From: Undibacterium sp. Jales W-56
GTDB lineage: Bacteria; Pseudomonadota; Gammaproteobacteria; Burkholderiales; Burkholderiaceae_D
Reading direction: 5' to 3'
Length of the DNA stretch: 64,000 bases
Assembly: GCF_025548535.1 (NCBI RefSeq)
Contig: NZ_JAJLQW010000003.1
Location: 248,001 to 312,000, forward strand
How positions within the stretch are numbered: position 1 is the stretch's first letter; the number at the start of each line of letters is the position of its first letter. Below the pieces are notes generated by a model that was not told the origin of the DNA, ran no database searches, and was given only the letters and a program-made list of their open reading frames with translations. Made by a program: the position numbers and the translations under genes. Below, in pieces: positions 26,731 to 35,520 of the stretch.

Positions 26731-27615
26731 ATGACTTCGCATATCGATAAAACGGTCGAGTTCGACTTGCTGGCCACCGATGGCACGCCCTTGTTCGTGC
26801 GTGACTGGCCATTGCCTGCGCAAGACGACAGCGAGCCTGTGCATAGCGGGATAGTCATCATGCATGGGCTGGGCGAACACTGTGGACGATATGCGCATAT
26901 CGCACGGTTTTTCAATGCACTCGGTTTTACCGTGCGTACCTATGACCATCGCGGTCACGGCAGATCCGGTGGCGCTGCCGGCGACTGTCCCGATGAACAG
27001 GCATTGTTGCGCGATGCGCGGCTGGTGATCAATGATTTCAGCAAACATCTGAATGCGCCGCCTTTATTGTTTGGTCATAGCATGGGCGGCCTGTTCGCTG
27101 CCCGTTTTGCAACCGAGGGGCTGGCACCGGTCCGCGCCCTGATCCTGTCGTCGCCGGCACTGGCAATTCCGATGTCAGGCTTTCAATCGCTTTTACTGAA
27201 AGCCGCTAGTGTGGCGATTCCCGGCGTCGGTATTCCGAATGGCTTAAAAACCAAATACCTGTCGCACGATGCGGAAGTCGTCAAAGCCTATGAAGACGAT
27301 CCGCTGGTCCATGCCAAGATCAGTGCCCGCTTACTCAACAGTATGCTGGCGGCGATGGTGTATGCGCACGACCATGCGACGCATTTAAAAATCCCGGTCC
27401 TGATGCAGGTTGCGGCAGACGATCATCTGGTGGATCCCGAAGGCAGCCAGCGCTTTTTTGCCAGGCTGCCGCAAGAGACCGCCCAGGCTTTTTTCTATGA
27501 AGGTTTTTATCATGAAATCTTTAACGAGCTCGAAGCGACCAGGGTGTTTGACGACTTGCGCACCTGGCTTGAACAACAGCATTTCACGCCGGCTCAGCAA
27601 CATCTGATGCCGTAA
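26731..27615 (+). CDS. Alpha/beta hydrolase, monoacylglycerol-lipase-like
   Basis: A 294-residue hydrolase of the Hydrolase_4 group. HGLGEHCGRYAHI (about 45-57), the nucleophile elbow GHSMGG with Ser about 116, the acid in ADDHLVDPEGS and the catalytic His in FYHEIFNE match lysophospholipase / monoacylglycerol lipase proteins. No signal peptide; cytoplasmic. Substrate not determined. Confidence 0.9.
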   Translation: MTSHIDKTVEFDLLATDGTPLFVRDWPLPAQDDSEPVHSGIVIMHGLGEHCGRYAHIARFFNALGFTVRTYDHRGHGRSGGAAGDCPDEQALLRDARLVINDFSKHLNAPPLLFGHSMGGLFAARFATEGLAPVRALILSSPALAIPMSGFQSLLLKAASVAIPGVGIPNGLKTKYLSHDAEVVKAYEDDPLVHAKISARLLNSMLAAMVYAHDHATHLKIPVLMQVAADDHLVDPEGSQRFFARLPQETAQAFFYEGFYHEIFNELEATRVFDDLRTWLEQQHFTPAQQHLMP

Positions 27616-27674
27616 TTTCCATACCGTGCCGATGTCGTTGAATCGATTTTCCCACCATTTTCCGGATGTGCATT

Positions 27675-28313
27675 ATGTCTAGTTTCGGCATTGTCAATTT
27701 TGGTTTGTTCTGCCTGGCGGTCATGCTGCTGAATGCCACTCCCGGGCCCGATACGGCCTACATCATCGGGCGCAGCGTGGCGCAGGGACGGGCGGCGGGC
27801 CTGGTGTCGGCGCTCGGCATTTCGGTCGGTTGTTTATTTCATTCCATCGCATCGGCGTTTGGCTTGACTGCCTTGTTAGCGACGTCGGCGACCGCTTTCG
27901 GCATCGTCAAACTGGCGGGCGGCGCGTACCTGATCTATCTCGGCATCCGCATGATGCTGGCAAAATCCGCCCATCCGGCAGATGCGCCGGTACCGCAAGA
28001 TATCCGTCCCTTGCAAAAAATCTTCTGGCAAGCAGTCGTGACGAATATCCTGAATCCTAAAGTCGTGCTGTTTTTCCTGTCCTTCTTCCCGCAGTTTGTG
28101 CAAGTCGATTCCGACCATAAAACCACGGCATTTTTAATTCTTGGCACGACCTTTGTATTGATGAGTACCGCCTGGAATAGCGGCACCGCCTTTCTGGCTG
28201 GTACACTAGCGCGCCGCGCCGGGCGCAACCCGCAGATCAAGGTCTGGCTGGAACGTACCGTCGGCGCCGCCTTTGTGGCATTAGGACTCAAACTGGCTTT
28301 AACCAAGAATTAA
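27675..28313 (+). CDS. LysE family amino-acid exporter
   Basis: A 212-residue, six-helix LysE/RhtB-type exporter with the signature NATPGPDTAYIIGRSVAQG and the inner PKVVLFFLSFFPQF. An ATG three codons upstream (27666) is also possible. Its stop is one base before the rsmB ATG. Confidence 0.9.
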   Translation: MSSFGIVNFGLFCLAVMLLNATPGPDTAYIIGRSVAQGRAAGLVSALGISVGCLFHSIASAFGLTALLATSATAFGIVKLAGGAYLIYLGIRMMLAKSAHPADAPVPQDIRPLQKIFWQAVVTNILNPKVVLFFLSFFPQFVQVDSDHKTTAFLILGTTFVLMSTAWNSGTAFLAGTLARRAGRNPQIKVWLERTVGAAFVALGLKLALTKN

Positions 28314-28314
28314 T

Positions 28315-29775
28315 ATGCTTCCACCCCCAAGAAAAACGATTACCCGCCCTGGCAGCAAGACCGCGACAACAACGCGTAAAGCTGCGCCGGCAAAAACTGT
28401 CGCGAGCCGCCCCGGCAACCTCAGGGAGAGCGAGCCGGCGCCGCAGCCGGACGCCACCTATGTCGAGATCAAGGCAGATTCCCTGGCATTTAGCCTGGTC
28501 GGCGCAGCGCAGGCCGTCGCTTATGTGCTGGAAGGAACTGCGTTGCCGCAAGCGCTGGCCAAAGTCTTTGCGCAGACCAAAGCGGTACCGCAAATACGTG
28601 GCGCGATACAGGATATTTCGTACCGGACCATGCGTCAGGTCGGCCGGGTCGATGCCTTGCTGACCGCGATGACGACCAAAGCGCCTGAGCCTGCGTTGCT
28701 GTATGGCTTGCTGTGTTGCGCCCTGACTTTGCTGGTCAAGAGCGATGCCAGCGATGAACAGGAACTGCCTTACGAAGCGTTCGTGGTGGTCGATCAGGCG
28801 GTCAATGCCGCCGCCTCAAACCCGCACATGGCGCATGCCAAAGGCATGGTCAATGCGATCCTGCGCCGTTTTTTGCGTGAGCAGGATAGCCTATTGCCAA
28901 GTGTTATGAAGCAACCAGCAGCGCTCTGGAATTATCCGCAATGGTGGGTAGATCAATGCAAAGCCGCGTATCCGGCGCAGTGGCAGGACATCCTGCGCAC
29001 CGGCAATCAAGCGCCGCCGCTGACCTTGCGCGTCAATCAGCGGCTCAGCACCACTGAAGCGTATCTGGCGAGCCTGCAAAGCCAGCACATCGATGCCACA
29101 CAAGTGGGCGCTCACGCAGTACGTCTGGCCAAACCCGTACCGGTCGCGCATATTCCCGGCTTTGAACAAGGCGTGGTGTCGGTGCAGGATGCGGGTGCGC
29201 AATTGGCGGCGGAATTACTGGATTTGCAGGACGGCATGCGGGTACTCGATGCCTGCGCCGCACCGGGCGGCAAGACATGTCACATCCTTGAGACGGCGAA
29301 TGTGCATGTGCTGGCGCTGGATTCCGATCCGCAGCGCCTGACCCGTATTCGTGAAAATTTGTTCCGCCTGAAATTGTCTGCCGATATCAAAACCGGCGAT
29401 GCGAGCCGCAGTGGCTGGTGGGATGGTCAGGCATTTGACCGGATTCTGGCTGACGTGCCTTGTACCGCCTCCGGCATCGTGCGCCGTCATCCGGATATCC
29501 GCTGGCTGCGCCGTAAAGCCGATGCGGTCCAGCTATCGGTATTGTCAGCCAGGATACTCGACAATCTCTGGACTATGCTTAAACCCGGGGGCAAGTTGCT
29601 GCTGGTCACCTGCTCGATCTGGCCTATGGAGTCGGAATTGCAGGCTGCCGCGTTTGCCCAGCGCCACAACGCAATCCGCCTGGATGCGCCGGGTCAGTTG
29701 CTACCGACAGCGTCGGATGACAACAACGATCATGACGGTTTGTTCTATGCTTTATTCCAAAAACCGGCAGTCTGA
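28315..29775 (+). CDS. rsmB: 16S rRNA (cytosine(967)-C(5))-methyltransferase RsmB
   Basis: A 486-residue protein: a basic/Pro-rich N-terminal extension (about 1-55) atypical for RsmB, an NusB-like RNA-binding domain (about 56-190), and a Rossmann methyltransferase domain with CAAPGGKT, the catalytic-loop DVPCTASGIVRRHPDIRW and the catalytic Cys in VTCSIWPMESE. It methylates C967 of 16S rRNA using S-adenosylmethionine. In Burkholderiales it precedes DUF4390 and ntrYX, as here. Confidence 0.95.
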   Translation: MLPPPRKTITRPGSKTATTTRKAAPAKTVASRPGNLRESEPAPQPDATYVEIKADSLAFSLVGAAQAVAYVLEGTALPQALAKVFAQTKAVPQIRGAIQDISYRTMRQVGRVDALLTAMTTKAPEPALLYGLLCCALTLLVKSDASDEQELPYEAFVVVDQAVNAAASNPHMAHAKGMVNAILRRFLREQDSLLPSVMKQPAALWNYPQWWVDQCKAAYPAQWQDILRTGNQAPPLTLRVNQRLSTTEAYLASLQSQHIDATQVGAHAVRLAKPVPVAHIPGFEQGVVSVQDAGAQLAAELLDLQDGMRVLDACAAPGGKTCHILETANVHVLALDSDPQRLTRIRENLFRLKLSADIKTGDASRSGWWDGQAFDRILADVPCTASGIVRRHPDIRWLRRKADAVQLSVLSARILDNLWTMLKPGGKLLLVTCSIWPMESELQAAAFAQRHNAIRLDAPGQLLPTASDDNNDHDGLFYALFQKPAV

Positions 29776-29848
29776 TCCAAGTTCATGCGATTTCAAGGGA
29801 CTTTCAAGCTATGATGCAGCAAATAGCCTCTTTAGCCCTTAGATAACC

Positions 29849-30466
29849 ATGATCCTCGCTTCGCCTTTTCATACTCTTATGATCAGACGCTTTTGCCATC
29901 CGCTACGTAATGCGTTGCTGGTCGCGTGGTTCATCTTGTTGAGTTTGTTCGCCTTGCCATTGGCGAGTGCAGCGGAGGCGGAAGTCACCTCCGCCCGGCT
30001 GGAGAGTACGGAAGAAGGCTACCGGATCGTGACCAGCTTTGCCTTTGAATTGGGGCATGGACTGGAAGACGCGATTACCCGCGGCATCCCCATGGTATTC
30101 ACCACCGAAGTCGAACTCAGCCGACCGCGCTGGTACTGGTTCGATGAAAAAACCATCCGTTCCTCGCAAACCGTCAAAATCGCCTACAACCTGTGGACCC
30201 GGCAATACACGGCAGCGATCAATGGCAGTTTGCAGCAGAATTTCAATTCTCTTGATGACGCACTGGCGCTGGTATTACGTCCGCGCCGCTGGCTGGTCGC
30301 TGAACATGGCGTGCTGACCAATGGCGCGGTGTACAACGTGGCGGTGCGCTTGCGTCTGGACCTGAATCAGCTACCCAAGCCTTTTTTAATTAACGCTCTG
30401 AATAACAGCGACTGGCGTCTGTCGTCAGACTGGAAAAGATTTACCTTCAAGGCGGAAGAGAAGTGA
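29849..30466 (+). CDS. DUF4390 domain-containing exported protein
   Basis: A 205-residue protein with a signal or anchor (about 18-38, LLVAWFILLSLFALPLASA) and a DUF4390 domain: ITRGIPMVFTTEVELSRPRWYWFDE (in parts) and LTNGAVYNVAVRLRLDLNQLPKPFLI. It overlaps ntrY by 4 nt. The fixed link to ntrY suggests a periplasmic role in its signalling (inference). The ATG at 29879 is an alternative start. Confidence 0.9.
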   Translation: MILASPFHTLMIRRFCHPLRNALLVAWFILLSLFALPLASAAEAEVTSARLESTEEGYRIVTSFAFELGHGLEDAITRGIPMVFTTEVELSRPRWYWFDEKTIRSSQTVKIAYNLWTRQYTAAINGSLQQNFNSLDDALALVLRPRRWLVAEHGVLTNGAVYNVAVRLRLDLNQLPKPFLINALNNSDWRLSSDWKRFTFKAEEK

Positions 30467-32805
30467 CGCGTTTTCTCCGGTATGCCCTGATTATCGGCGG
30501 TGCTCTGATGAGCATCCTGCTATTCTTCCTGACCACGGCATCCGAAAATTCCGCCAGCTTTGAGCATTTTTACGGTTGGCTGCTGGGTGCCAACGCGGTT
30601 GTCGCCGTAGCGCTGCTGTTCTTGGTATTGACGCTGCTGTGGCGCCTGTTCAGCCGCTACCGCACCAGAGAGTTCGGCTCGCGCCTGATGACGCGTCTGG
30701 TCTTGCTGTTTGCGATGGTCGGCATCTTGCCGGGTGCGGTCATCTATGTAGTCTCGGTGCAATTCGTGTCGCGCTCGATTGAATCCTGGTTTGACGTCAA
30801 GGTCGAATCGGCGCTGGAGTCCGGCCTGACCCTGGGACATAGCGCACTCGAATTCTCGCTGGCCGACCTGCAATCCAAGGCCCAGAGCATGGCCAGCCAG
30901 CTATCCGAATCCTCGGAAACTTCATTGTCCATCAAGCTCGGTCGTTTGCGCGAACAGATGGAAGTGCAGGAAGCCACGATCGTCAACGGCAAAGGACGCC
31001 TGATCGCGACGGCCAGCGGCAATATGGGGAGTCTGGTGCCAGAACTGCCGACCCCGGCGATGATCCGGCAAGCCCGGGTATCGCGTGCCTATGCCGCCAC
31101 CGAAGGCAATACCGAACCGAGCCTGCAGACCGATGAGGCAGCGGCCAAAGCCGGTGCCAGTCGCCCGGTGCTGGCGGCAGAGCCAAGGAATATCCTGCGC
31201 TCCCGCGTGGTGGTTGCGCTGCAAACCTCGGCGGGCGGTCTGTCGCTGCAAAACGAATCGGTGTATTTGCAACTAATTCATCCGGTTCCGGCGTCACTGG
31301 CAACCCATGCCGAAGCCTTGCGCAGCGCCTGGGGTGAATACCAAGTGCGCTCACTGGGTCGCGGCAGTTTGAAGACCATGTATATCTTCACGCTGACATT
31401 GACCTTGTTGCTGGCGATTTTTGCGGCGATCACCAGCGCCTTCCTGATCTCGGGCGAACTGGCGCGCCCCTTGCTGTTGCTGGCCGAAGGCACCAAGGCG
31501 GTCGCGGAGGGCAATCTCTCGCCGCGCCCTATCATCACGACCTCGGATGAGTTGGGCAGCCTGACGCAATCCTTCAACACGATGACGCGCCAGTTATTCG
31601 ATGCCCGTGCCGCGGTTGAAAAAAACCGTAGCGAACTCGAAAACGCCAAAGCCTATCTGGAATCGGTACTCGCAAATATGTCGGCAGGGGTGATGGTGCT
31701 GGACCAGCATTCGCATCTGGTGACCTGCAATGAATCCGTCGAACGCATCCTGCAACGCAGTCTGGAACAAGAAATAGGCAAGCCGATAGCCGAGATCGAA
31801 GGCATGAGCGCCTTCGCGGCGGCCGTCGATAAAGCGTTTTCCGAACAGCATGCGCAATCAGCAGCGGGCGGCGAGGACCAGAATGCGCAGCACTGGCAAC
31901 AGCAAATCGAGATCCCGCGCCTGCAAACCAATATGACCGAAAGCACGGCGCCGAACAATACCGAAGAGCAAGGCATTACCCTGCTGGCACGCGGCTCGCA
32001 TCTGCCGGTGGCATCGGGCAATGGCTACGTCGTGGTGTTCGATGACATCAGCAGTATTATTTCGGCGCAACGCTCGATTGCCTGGGGCGAAGTCGCCCGC
32101 CGCCTCGCCCACGAAATTAAAAATCCGCTGACACCGATACAACTGTCCGCCGAGCGTCTGCAAATGAAATTACGCGACAAGCTCGGCGAAACCGATGTCG
32201 CCATCCTGAACAAGAGCACCACCACCATCGTCAATCAGGTTACCTCGATGAAACGCATGGTCGATGATTTCCGCGATTATGCCAAGACCCCGCCGGCGGT
32301 GTTAACGCCGTTGAATTTGTCCGCCCTGATTGACGAAGTCTTGCATCTGTACATCGCCGGTGACGGCCGCGACGCAATCAAACTCCGGCTCGCCAGCGAC
32401 TTGCCCGCCGTCATGGGCGATGCCACCCAGCTACGCCAGGTGATCCATAATCTGCTGCAAAATGCGCAGGACGCAGTCGCCGATAACGCCAGGCCCGAGG
32501 TGCTGCCGCAAATCGATGTCGTCACGGAACTTGTGCGTTATACCAGTGCCGACAAAGGCGAGCGGGCTGCGGTCAGGCTGTCTATCGTCGATAACGGACC
32601 GGGTTTTTCCAGCAAAATTATGGCGCGCGCGTTTGAACCTTATGCCACTTCCAAACCGCGCGGCACCGGTTTAGGACTGGCAATGGTCAAAAAAATCATT
32701 GATGAACACGGCGGTAGAATCGATATTCAAAATCGTAGCGATACAAACGGTGCAAAAATATCGATTTTGCTGTTAAAGTTAGCACCGGATTCAAATGTCA
32801 CTTAA
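30463..32805 (+). CDS. ntrY: Nitrogen-type sensor histidine kinase NtrY
   Basis: A 780-residue membrane kinase: three or four N-terminal TM segments, a periplasmic stretch (about 100-300), HAMP (about 330-385, ISGELARPLLLLAEGTKAVAEGNL in parts), PAS (about 395-520), HisKA with EVARRLAHEIKNPLTPIQLS, and HATPase with HNLLQNAQDAV and GTGLGLAMVKKI. Matches NtrY of the NtrYX system. The partner regulator follows, but in a short form. Confidence 0.95.
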   Translation: MTRFLRYALIIGGALMSILLFFLTTASENSASFEHFYGWLLGANAVVAVALLFLVLTLLWRLFSRYRTREFGSRLMTRLVLLFAMVGILPGAVIYVVSVQFVSRSIESWFDVKVESALESGLTLGHSALEFSLADLQSKAQSMASQLSESSETSLSIKLGRLREQMEVQEATIVNGKGRLIATASGNMGSLVPELPTPAMIRQARVSRAYAATEGNTEPSLQTDEAAAKAGASRPVLAAEPRNILRSRVVVALQTSAGGLSLQNESVYLQLIHPVPASLATHAEALRSAWGEYQVRSLGRGSLKTMYIFTLTLTLLLAIFAAITSAFLISGELARPLLLLAEGTKAVAEGNLSPRPIITTSDELGSLTQSFNTMTRQLFDARAAVEKNRSELENAKAYLESVLANMSAGVMVLDQHSHLVTCNESVERILQRSLEQEIGKPIAEIEGMSAFAAAVDKAFSEQHAQSAAGGEDQNAQHWQQQIEIPRLQTNMTESTAPNNTEEQGITLLARGSHLPVASGNGYVVVFDDISSIISAQRSIAWGEVARRLAHEIKNPLTPIQLSAERLQMKLRDKLGETDVAILNKSTTTIVNQVTSMKRMVDDFRDYAKTPPAVLTPLNLSALIDEVLHLYIAGDGRDAIKLRLASDLPAVMGDATQLRQVIHNLLQNAQDAVADNARPEVLPQIDVVTELVRYTSADKGERAAVRLSIVDNGPGFSSKIMARAFEPYATSKPRGTGLGLAMVKKIIDEHGGRIDIQNRSDTNGAKISILLLKLAPDSNVT

Positions 32806-32889
32806 TTTGAGTCTAACTGTTGCCATGTTTGATGGAACCCAGCAGAGGAACACAACATGGTAATGGCAAGAATTTAATAGGGTAGATTT

Positions 32890-33618
32890 ATGGCAAACAT
32901 ATTGGTCGTTGATGACGAAATGGGTATCCGGGAATTGCTCTCGGAGATTTTGGGCGATGAGGGACACGTCGTACAACTGGCAGAGAATGCACAACAGGCG
33001 CGCGAAGCCAGAGCGGCAGCACGCCCGGATCTGGTCTTGCTGGATATCTGGATGCCGGACACCGATGGCGTGACCTTGCTTAAAGAATGGCAACGCGATG
33101 GCATGCTGAGCATGCCGGTCATCATGATGTCTGGTCATGCCACAATTGATACCGCTGTTGAAGCCACCCGTATCGGCGCACTGAATTTCCTGGAAAAACC
33201 GATCGCCCTGCAAAAATTGCTGAAAGCGGTTCAGCAAGGTCTGACCAGGACACCGGAAGCCCCCCGTCCCGCCGCACCGGCGCTGCGCGTGATCACCGGC
33301 GAATCGCTGGGCAATGTACCGGCCAATATCAGCAGCAACTTCCCGTCCGGTGTCAGCACTTTTGAATCGCGCAATTTTGTCGCGCCACAAAATCCCGCGC
33401 CGGTGCCGAATAATCAATTTGCCAATCTGTCATTTGATCTGCCGCTCAGGGAAGCACGCGATGCGTTTGAGCGTATCTACTTTGAATATCACCTGCACCG
33501 TGAAGGCGGCAGCATGACACGCGTGGCGGAAAAAACCGGCCTGGAACGCACTCATCTGTATCGCAAACTCAAACAACTCGGTGTGGAATCAGTGAAATAC
33601 GCCAAGCGCGGCGAATAA
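32890..33618 (+). CDS. NtrX-like response regulator lacking the AAA+ domain
   Basis: A 242-residue regulator: receiver domain (about 1-115) with Asp52 in LVLLDIWMPDTDG, a Pro-rich linker (about 115-185), and a Fis-type HTH (about 190-240, REARDAFERIYFEYHLHR and SMTRVAEKTGLERTHLYRK in parts). Canonical NtrX has a sigma-54 AAA+ domain between the two; it is absent here, so this protein cannot activate sigma-54 promoters by ATP hydrolysis. The receiver and HTH resemble NtrX ends joined directly. It follows ntrY by 84 nt. Confidence 0.88.
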   Translation: MANILVVDDEMGIRELLSEILGDEGHVVQLAENAQQAREARAAARPDLVLLDIWMPDTDGVTLLKEWQRDGMLSMPVIMMSGHATIDTAVEATRIGALNFLEKPIALQKLLKAVQQGLTRTPEAPRPAAPALRVITGESLGNVPANISSNFPSGVSTFESRNFVAPQNPAPVPNNQFANLSFDLPLREARDAFERIYFEYHLHREGGSMTRVAEKTGLERTHLYRKLKQLGVESVKYAKRGE

Positions 33619-33661
33619 ACCGGCGCAGACCGGACCGTCTCGGGTTTGCCACTCCACACAC

Positions 33662-34069
33662 ATGCCGCAACCAAGCTTACTGACACTGGTCAGCGGTGGC
33701 AGTTATCAGCAAAGAGAAGCCTTGATTGCGGCCTCGATCAAAACTTCCCTGGCTAATTCAGCCGCTGCCGCCAGGCAAACCCCCGCCTCCGATACCCGCA
33801 TTGCCGTGATACTCGAAGGCTTACCGGGCGGCGATCCGCTGCTCAACGATCTCCCCAACCTGCTGCTACAGCGCATCGCCCCCGGCTGCATGTGCTGCAT
33901 CGGTAATCTGGCGCTGCGGGTCACCCTGAATCGCTTGCTACGCCAGCAACCCGCGCAACTATTTATCGGCATTGCCAGCAGTGAACACCTGGAGCAGATT
34001 CATGCATTTTTGTCACAGGCACCGTATGCAGATTTACTGCAACTCAATCCAGACCTGCAGATTACCTGA
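33662..34069 (+). CDS. CobW-like protein with degenerate P-loop
   Basis: A 135-residue protein with PGCMCCIGNLALRVTLNRLL (about 75-94), the CxCC metal site of the COG0523/CobW GTPases. The N-terminal position of the P-loop reads VSGGSYQQREALIAAS, without the GKT/S of a Walker A motif, and there is no C-terminal CobW domain. So it is a shortened, probably GTPase-dead relative: a stand-alone metal-site domain. Annotated in relatives simply as a GTPase-like protein. Real function unknown. Confidence 0.7.
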   Translation: MPQPSLLTLVSGGSYQQREALIAASIKTSLANSAAAARQTPASDTRIAVILEGLPGGDPLLNDLPNLLLQRIAPGCMCCIGNLALRVTLNRLLRQQPAQLFIGIASSEHLEQIHAFLSQAPYADLLQLNPDLQIT

Positions 34070-34243
34070 AATAAAATTAAAGCTCACTCTGTTCACCGCC
34101 GTAATCATCAGTAACAGGCTGATTGCGCACCCATCGTATTGTGATCGCATTCATGTCAGCGCAGCAGACTTGAAATCCGGCCAATCCAGCACCATGTCCT
34201 TAACAACAGAAATCAGCGATTTCGTTTTTTGAAAGGATACACA

Positions 34244-34501
34244 ATGAACCTCATCTATAACAGCGAGCAGTACAGCGTGGTGGAGTATGGTGCAGACACC
34301 AACCATGAGGCGCTGCGTTTTGGCGGCTATGAAATCACCGATAAATCCGTACACAAGGAATTGTTCATCGGCGGACCGCAAGTCATCAACTTCCGCAAAG
34401 ACGTGCACGAGCTGATCGCCAGCGAACCCAGCATTGAGGAAATCGACGAATTTCTGGCGCAGTTCGATGACTACATGGGTCAGCGCGTCTGGTCGCATTG
34501 A
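34244..34501 (+). CDS. DUF3567 domain-containing protein
   Basis: An 85-residue protein: MNLIYNSEQYSVVEYG and HEALRFGGYEITDKSVHKEL match DUF3567, a small family of betaproteobacteria with no known function. The start at 34244 (AAAGGA site upstream) is preferred to 34229. Confidence 0.88.
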   Translation: MNLIYNSEQYSVVEYGADTNHEALRFGGYEITDKSVHKELFIGGPQVINFRKDVHELIASEPSIEEIDEFLAQFDDYMGQRVWSH

Positions 34502-34571
34502 TTCCGTGCGGTTTATTCCTACAACATCAACCCCATCGATACGCGACATCATCTGGTATTTATGACGGCTT

Positions 34572-34609
34572 GAGCGAACAGTGTTATCTTGATAAAACAC
34601 TATTCGCTC
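34572..34609. repeat. Long hairpin upstream of xdhC
   Basis: GAGCGAA-C-AGTGTT pairs with AACACT-A-TTCGCTC around a 10-base loop: a 13-base-pair stem with one mismatch, ending nine bases before the xdhC ATG. No T run follows, so it may act on translation or as an operator. Confidence 0.7.
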
Positions 34610-34617
34610 CTATTGTC

Positions 34618-35520
34618 ATGTCCACCATCTCTTCCCAAGACTGGCTCAGCGCACTACAGCACTTGCCACCGGCACGGCAGGCGGTGCTGGTCACGATAGC
34701 TGCATCACGCGGCTCGACGCCGCGCGGCAAGGGCACCCGCATGCTGGTCACTGCAACCACCCAATACGGCACCATAGGCGGCGGCCATCTGGAATGGAAA
34801 GCGCTGGCCATCGCCCGCGTATGGCTGAAGGAAGCGCCTGGACAAAGCAGGTCGCCACGTCATGAGCGGCTGGCACTCGGCCCTAGTCTGGGTCAATGCT
34901 GCGGCGGCGCTCTGGAATTGCAGTTCGACCGGCTGGATCAATGGAATGACGCGGAATTCGCCCGCCATCTCAACGACTACCGGCAACAGCAAGCGGCCGT
35001 GCCGCAACTCTACCTGTTCGGTGCCGGCCATGTCGGTGCTGCCTTGGTCAAGGTATTGTCTGCCACGCCGTGCCAGATTCACTGGGTCGATGAACGCGAT
35101 CATTTATTTCCGGGCGATGCCGGTGTCAATGTACTGTGCGAAGCGACTGACACACCCGAGGCGGTGATTGCGCAGGCGCCTGCCGGCAGTTATTTTTTGG
35201 TGATGACGCACCATCACGGGCTGGATTTGCGCTTGAGCGAACACATCTTGCAACGTCATGATGCAGCCTGGTTCGGCCTGATCGGTTCGCAAACCAAGCG
35301 TGCAAGTTTTGAACACCGCCTGCGTGAACGCGGATGCAGTAGCGCAGACCTACAGGAGATGGTATGCCCGATCGGCCTGACCGGCATCACGGGCAAAGAA
35401 CCCGGCGTGATCGCCGTCGCCGTGGCGGCACAATTATTGCAATTATGGTCGGATCACCTGCCAGCTAAATTAAGCAGCGCAGCCACCTCAACAACCGCTA
35501 TCAGCCAAGAGTGCCCATGA
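34618..35520 (+). CDS. xdhC: Xanthine dehydrogenase accessory protein XdhC
   Basis: A 300-residue XdhC: an N-terminal CoxI-like part with RGSTPRGKGTRMLV and GTIGGGHLEWKAL, QCCGGALELQFD, and a Rossmann domain (LYLFGAGHVGAAL). XdhC binds molybdenum cofactor and adds the sulfur ligand before insertion into xanthine dehydrogenase. The xdhAB genes are not in the window. The stop overlaps adenosine deaminase, linking it to purine breakdown. The start at 34618 is the first ATG that fits the family. Confidence 0.92.
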   Translation: MSTISSQDWLSALQHLPPARQAVLVTIAASRGSTPRGKGTRMLVTATTQYGTIGGGHLEWKALAIARVWLKEAPGQSRSPRHERLALGPSLGQCCGGALELQFDRLDQWNDAEFARHLNDYRQQQAAVPQLYLFGAGHVGAALVKVLSATPCQIHWVDERDHLFPGDAGVNVLCEATDTPEAVIAQAPAGSYFLVMTHHHGLDLRLSEHILQRHDAAWFGLIGSQTKRASFEHRLRERGCSSADLQEMVCPIGLTGITGKEPGVIAVAVAAQLLQLWSDHLPAKLSSAATSTTAISQECP

